Shown in pieces: positions 62,169-64,000 of a DNA stretch of 64,000 bases; position 1 is the stretch's first letter; the number at the start of each line of letters is the position of its first letter. Both the position numbers and the translations under genes were made by a program. This DNA comes from Brasenia schreberi (taxonomy: Eukaryota > Streptophyta > Magnoliopsida > Nymphaeales > Cabombaceae). The stretch lies in assembly GCA_036023115.1 (NCBI GenBank), contig JAYKKT010000073.1, forward strand, positions 14,261,001-14,325,000. The letters are read 5' to 3'. The notes under the pieces are model-generated. The model worked only from the letters and a program-made list of their open reading frames with translations. It was not told where the DNA came from and did no database searches.

Positions 62169-64000
62169 TCATTTAGAGTAAGAACACATCGTGGAAATGT
62201 TTATTTTATAACCTTTATAGATAATTAATCGATATATACTTATATATATCTCTTATCACATAAATCTGAGGCACTTTAAGTATTCAAAGAATATAAGCAA
62301 GAAATAGAGAATCAATTGGGCCATACAATCAAAGTCTTGAGATTAGATAAAGGTTGAGAATATACCTCATCAAAATTTTTAGAATTCTGCAAAGACTTTG
62401 GTATTGCAAAACAAAATACTATGCCCAAGACACCTCAACAAAATGGTGTAGCAGAGAGATATAATAGGGCATTACTCAACATGACAAGGTCAATGTTAAT
62501 TGATGTCTCTCTACCAAGGATATTTGAGGGAGAAATAGTAAGTACAACTGTTTATATACTCAATAGAGTACCATGTAAAGTTGTATTCTCTATACCATAC
62601 GAGATGTAGTTTTGGAAGAAAACCAAACCTAGGTAATCTCAAGAGATGATGATCTATTGCTCATATAAATATCCTTGATTAGTCTAGAGATAAGCTAGAC
62701 AATAGGTCCTTAAGATGCATATTTATTGGATATCCTAAATGATCTAAAGGATATCAATTTTATCATAAGGACCATAAACTGATAGAAAGTAGGAATATAG
62801 AATTCTTAGAAGAAACTAAGAATGACATCCTTGAGAATGATGATGATTATATCGATGATCTAGTAGGTCTAGATCAATCATCTTTTGAATCCATTAATGA
62901 GCTTTTTGGACAACGTTAATCTTTAAGTGGACACAAAATGTTTAGGATCACATTGTCCTACTTGAAGGATTATCACACATACCTTGTAGAGAATGTGTGT
63001 AATTTAGTAAATTTAGATGAGTTGACTGATAACTTGACTTATTAGCAAGCTATTAACTTATCTGAATTCTCAGACTGAGAAAAAGTCATAGATGAAGAAA
63101 TTGAATCCATTGGTAAAACAAATTCTGAGAATTGACTGATTTACCAAGAGAAAGGAAAGTTATAGGTTGAAAATGAGTTTTCAAAAAGAAATATAAAGTC
63201 GATGGTTCGATCGACAAGTTTAAAACGAGGTTGGTTGGAATAATCCTAGCTATTTTCTAGTTGTAAAATTTGCATTCATTAGAATAATCCTAGCTATATC
63301 AGCATATTATGATGTGGATTTATATTAGCTAGTTGTAAAGATTACTTTTTTAAATGAAGATTTAGATGAAATCATATATATACAGCAACCCGAAGGATAT
63401 AAAATTGAAGTCGAAGAAGATAAAGTATATAGGTTGAGAAAATCCCTATATGACCTGAAATAGTCATATCGCCAATGGTATTTGACTTTTCAAAATGCCA
63501 TAGTTGAACTTGGGTTTGTGGCTAATGAACTTGATCACTGTGTATATGTATGAAACAATGGGAGCTACTTTGTCATTTTATCTTTATATATAGATTACAT
63601 ATTATTAACTGGGAATGACAATGAGATGATTGTCAAAATCAAATCATGGTTAAACTCAAGGTTCAAAATGAAGGATATGGGGGAAGCATCCTATATCTTG
63701 GGTATAAAGATTTCTCGAGATAGAGAATCAAAACTTCTATGATTAAATCAGGAGGGATATATTGATTATATCTTTAAGAAATTCAAAATGGGTGAATGCA
63801 AGTCAGTATCTACACGTGTTGCAAAAGGGGTTAAATTGAGTAAGACTGATTATCCCGATGAAGGAGACGATAAACCCAATGTTCCTTATGCACAGGTTGT
63901 GGGTAGCCTGATGTATATTATGTTATGCACAAGACCTGATATCAGCTTTGTTGTTGGTCTTTTAAGTAGATATCAAAGTAATCCTAGATGACAACATTGG

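Larger units (their letters stand above)
59974..64000 (+). mobile_element. Copia retrotransposon, 5' part, runs off the window
   Basis: A candidate 5' LTR (59974-60583, TGTTG...CAACA) is followed after two bases by the primer site TGGTATCAAAGC (60586). Gag (60670-61062), a knuckle CFNCGKIEHYKIDYC (about 61418), protease-like WWIDYAPTRHI with the catalytic D-S/T-G altered to DYA (61530 on), WHKRFGHISLKKL, PQQNGVAERYNRALL (62421-62609), and RT (about 63380-63991, LYIDYILLTGN in place of YVDD) follow in order. Many stops make it a dead copy. Confidence 0.85.

Overview
The window is nuclear DNA from a flowering plant. Three things show this: a plant-type YAK1 (DYRK-family) kinase gene split into many exons, a short nuclear copy of the chloroplast psbA 3' end, and a dense layer of plant retrotransposons and hAT transposons. 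The species cannot be named from the sequence. Long introns and many old nested insertions point to a large, repeat-rich genome.

Only one host gene is visible. It is on the minus strand, with its ATG at 54201 and its stop at 16739. I could place 18 coding exons (about 2,970 coding bases, about 989 residues) by matching frames and splice sites. Every junction but one keeps the frame with a normal GT-AG pair; intron 7 appears to use a GC donor. The gene spans about 37.5 kb because its introns are full of mobile elements. Intron 9 alone is about 16.9 kb.

Layout. 1-615: tail of an RTE-type LINE with a (TTG)n end. 2959-16248: an old, decayed Copia element on the minus strand with both LTRs, broken open by two hAT elements, two LINE copies and a solo-LTR-like insert. 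16739-54201: the YAK1 gene. Its intron 16 holds a LINE and a 5S-rRNA-derived SINE; intron 15 holds a psbA fragment and a 687-bp hAT-like element. Its intron 9 holds a Copia fragment split by a 5-kb hAT, which itself contains two smaller hAT-like elements, a short LINE insertion and an internal inversion, followed by two more Copia elements, a Ty3/gypsy end and a 2-kb LINE. Introns 8 and 5 hold very short LINE insertions. 54202-54620: 5' UTR and promoter side of YAK1. 54.8-59.9 kb: intergenic DNA with tRNA-derived SINEs, a 356-bp hAT MITE inside one of them, and microsatellites. 59974-64000: a Copia element on the plus strand that runs off the window.

The most striking thread is the RTE LINE family. 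It left at least eleven copies, several framed by perfect 15-20 bp target-site duplications (one insert is only 47 bp long). Its 3' end is also recognisable on a 199-bp retroposon with a complete 120-bp 5S rRNA body and a 17-bp target-site duplication. That is a 5S-headed SINE using an RTE-like tail, and it is the best candidate here for something not previously described in plants.
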